Positions 62,951-64,000 of a DNA stretch of 64,000 nt are shown here, one piece after another. The stretch is from an uncultured Prevotellaceae bacterium. Lineage in GTDB: Bacteria; Bacteroidota; Bacteroidia; Bacteroidales; Bacteroidaceae. The notes under the pieces are model-generated. The model saw only the letters and a list, made by a program, of their open reading frames with translations. It was not told where the DNA came from and searched no databases. The stretch covers positions 8,549 to 72,548 of the forward strand of contig CALFJG010000007.1 of assembly GCA_937877625.1 (NCBI GenBank), written 5' to 3'. A program made the position numbers and the translations under genes. The first letter of the stretch is position 1, and the number at the start of each line of letters is the position of its first letter.

Positions 62951-63688
62951 ATGGTACTCAAATGCTTAGGCTCAGGTTCATCGGGCAACTGCTATCTTTT
63001 GGAAGCCTCTGACGGCGTTTTAATCATCGAGGCAGGTATTCCTGCTATCGATATAAAAAAGGCTCTCAGATTTCAATTAAAGCAGGTTCTCGGCTGTGTT
63101 ATCTCGCATGAGCATAGAGACCATTCCCGAAGCCTGAAAGATATTCTCTCCTATGGTATCAGGGTCTTGGCTCTGCCTCAGGTGTTCGATTCTCACAATC
63201 TGAGGAATCGGGTATTCTGCAAGGAGATTCAGCCGATGCACGGCTATCAGGTCGGAGGATTCAAAATCTTCTGTCTGAGCGTGGCTCACGATGTGCCGTG
63301 TCTTGGTTTCGTCATAGAGCATAAAGAGATGGGCAGGCTGCTATTCGTCACCGATACGATGATGCTTGAATATCGATTGCCGAATCTCAATCATATCATG
63401 CTCGAAGCGAACTATGCGGATGATATTCTCCTGCAAAACATAGAATCGGGCATCGTGCCGCATTCGATGAAAGACCGCCTCCTGCACTCGCATATGGAGA
63501 TTGAGATAGCGAAAGGGATTCTCATGGCAAATGACCTCTCTGAGGTATCTGAGATAATCCTTATCCACCTCTCAGAAAACAATAGCGATGCAGGGAGATT
63601 CCGCAAGGAAATAAAAGCGGTATCGGGCAAGCCGACCTATATAGCTAAGAGAGGACTTGAAATCGACCTATCAACAATACCCTACTGA
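62951..63688 (+). CDS. YycJ-like metallo-beta-lactamase-fold protein, possible recombination nuclease
   Basis: 245 residues. Start pattern LGSGSSGNCYLLEA with IEAGIPA, metal motif SHEHRDH (about 54-60), VTDTMML (about 137) and a late HLSENN (about 214). It resembles YycJ/WalJ-type MBL proteins, which include 5'-3' DNA exonucleases. Placed 19 bp after recT, it may be the nuclease that prepares ends for RecT. The nuclease role is inferred from context. Confidence 0.72.
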   Translation: MVLKCLGSGSSGNCYLLEASDGVLIIEAGIPAIDIKKALRFQLKQVLGCVISHEHRDHSRSLKDILSYGIRVLALPQVFDSHNLRNRVFCKEIQPMHGYQVGGFKIFCLSVAHDVPCLGFVIEHKEMGRLLFVTDTMMLEYRLPNLNHIMLEANYADDILLQNIESGIVPHSMKDRLLHSHMEIEIAKGILMANDLSEVSEIILIHLSENNSDAGRFRKEIKAVSGKPTYIAKRGLEIDLSTIPY

Positions 63689-63689
63689 T

Positions 63690-63944
63690 ATGAGCTATAT
63701 CGACCAAATGAAAGCGTGGCTATTGGCTCATCCTGATGCCACGAGGGAAGAATGCTATAAGGCAAGATATTTTCAATGCACCGATAATTGGGTAAACAAA
63801 GAAACATTTTCATCATTCAAAAAACAAAAAACCAATGAACAACAATTTCAAAAACCAAGCCGTCCGAGTGGGCGATGTAGCGTTTACGATGGTAGCCGTC
63901 GAAGGCGGCACGTTTCAAATGGGTGCGTGGGGCAAGACGCTTGA
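63690..63944 (+). CDS. Short phage frame, possibly cut off
   Basis: 84 codons beginning MSYIDQMKAWLLAHPDATRE, 1 bp after the MBL stop. Residues 1 to about 48 look like a real small phage protein. After about base 63,834 the frame lies over the start of the FGE-type gene in another register, where it becomes Arg/Ser-rich (SRRRRHVSNGC) and looks non-coding. So the true phage gene may be truncated here, or simply short. Not recognised. Confidence 0.45.
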   Translation: MSYIDQMKAWLLAHPDATREECYKARYFQCTDNWVNKETFSSFKKQKTNEQQFQKPSRPSGRCSVYDGSRRRRHVSNGCVGQDA

Positions 63945-64000
63945 AGAAGCCTACGACGATGAAAAACCTATGCACGAGGTGACGCTCTCTGATTACTATA
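63834..64000 (+). CDS. Formylglycine-generating-enzyme (SUMF1) family protein, N-terminal part
   Basis: Partial, running off the right edge; 55 codons seen. After MNNNFKNQAVRVGDVAF comes VAVEGGTFQMGAWG and then DDEKPMHEVTLSDYY, the classic opening of FGE-sulfatase/C-type-lectin-fold proteins of Bacteroidota. Codon use (GTC, GGC, GCG) is like the host part and unlike the phage genes before it. It could be a host-type protein at a junction or a variable target protein of the element; the rest of the gene is needed. Confidence 0.7.

Larger units (their letters stand above)
55723..64000. mobile_element. Integrated phage-like element, left part
   Basis: Codon style changes sharply after mnmE (more CTC, TCT, GAG, AAG and fewer GCC/GGC-rich codons). 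The content is typical of a temperate phage or related element: tyrosine integrase, divergent CI-like repressor and early genes, a recombination module with RecT. The left boundary lies between 55723 and 55950 but no duplicated att core can be fixed because the right end is not certain. The right edge may reach only to about 63,830 (see the FGE-type gene) or beyond the window. Confidence 0.75.

Overview
The window is a chromosomal segment of a Bacteroidales bacterium, most likely of the Prevotellaceae. Several signs support this. Bacteroidota-type promoters (TTTG, about 20 bp, TAnnTTTG) lie before many genes. There is a type IX secretion sorting domain, several SPII lipoproteins, and the family-typical DUF4468 and DUF4270 proteins. 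The gene neighbourhoods gyrA-TPR, panC-panD opposite a half-size glycogen synthase, and comEB-ctp-fthC also point this way. Species cannot be fixed from the sequence alone. The host part (1 to about 55,720) uses GC-rich codons. From about 55,720 to about 63,830 the codon style changes and an integrated phage-like element begins.

Host region: 1-2515 holds the end of a Rid-family protein and a fused ResB-CcsA cytochrome c maturation protein. An initiator tRNA follows at 2648, then nagB, ribonuclease Z, a membrane pyrophosphatase, a DUF4468 protein and a beta-propeller lipoprotein (to 9846). A Spy-like/beta-helix surface protein faces a CotH-kinase lipoprotein (9938-13088). On the minus strand lie thiL, a small outer-membrane barrel, a GH123-type secreted glycosidase and hflX (13125-18733). 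recJ-recQ (plus) converge on a minus-strand set of fthC, ctp, comEB, dcp and a TPR protein (22588-28546), followed by a TPR protein and gyrA. Between gyrA and guaD is a repeat-rich gap with a 21-bp tandem array. guaD, a DUF4270 lipoprotein and a half-length GT5 protein run leftward; panC, panD and hemW run rightward. A sugar-kinase-like phosphotransferase, a DPP-IV-type peptidase, two AT-richer hypothetical exported proteins, lptB and an acyl-CoA ligase fill 39408-47201. A 990-residue receiver/PPDK-like protein, pdxJ, a DJ-1 protein, recG and mnmE end the host part.

Integrated element (about 55,723 to the window end): a tyrosine integrase is followed by a leftward lysogeny set (CI-like repressor, translationally coupled lipoprotein, two small proteins). 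A rightward early set follows: small DNA-binding proteins, then a Rad50/SbcC-like ATPase, RecT and a YycJ-like metallo-beta-lactamase-fold protein. The last three look like a phage recombination module. At the right edge a short phage frame runs without its own stop into the start of a formylglycine-generating-enzyme-type gene whose codon style differs.

The most notable points are the Rad50-like/RecT/MBL module, the repressor-coupled lipoprotein, the possible junction at about 63,830, the receiver-PPDK protein without a phosphohistidine domain, a dispersed palindromic repeat family, and a 33-bp promoter block shared by two adjacent genes.
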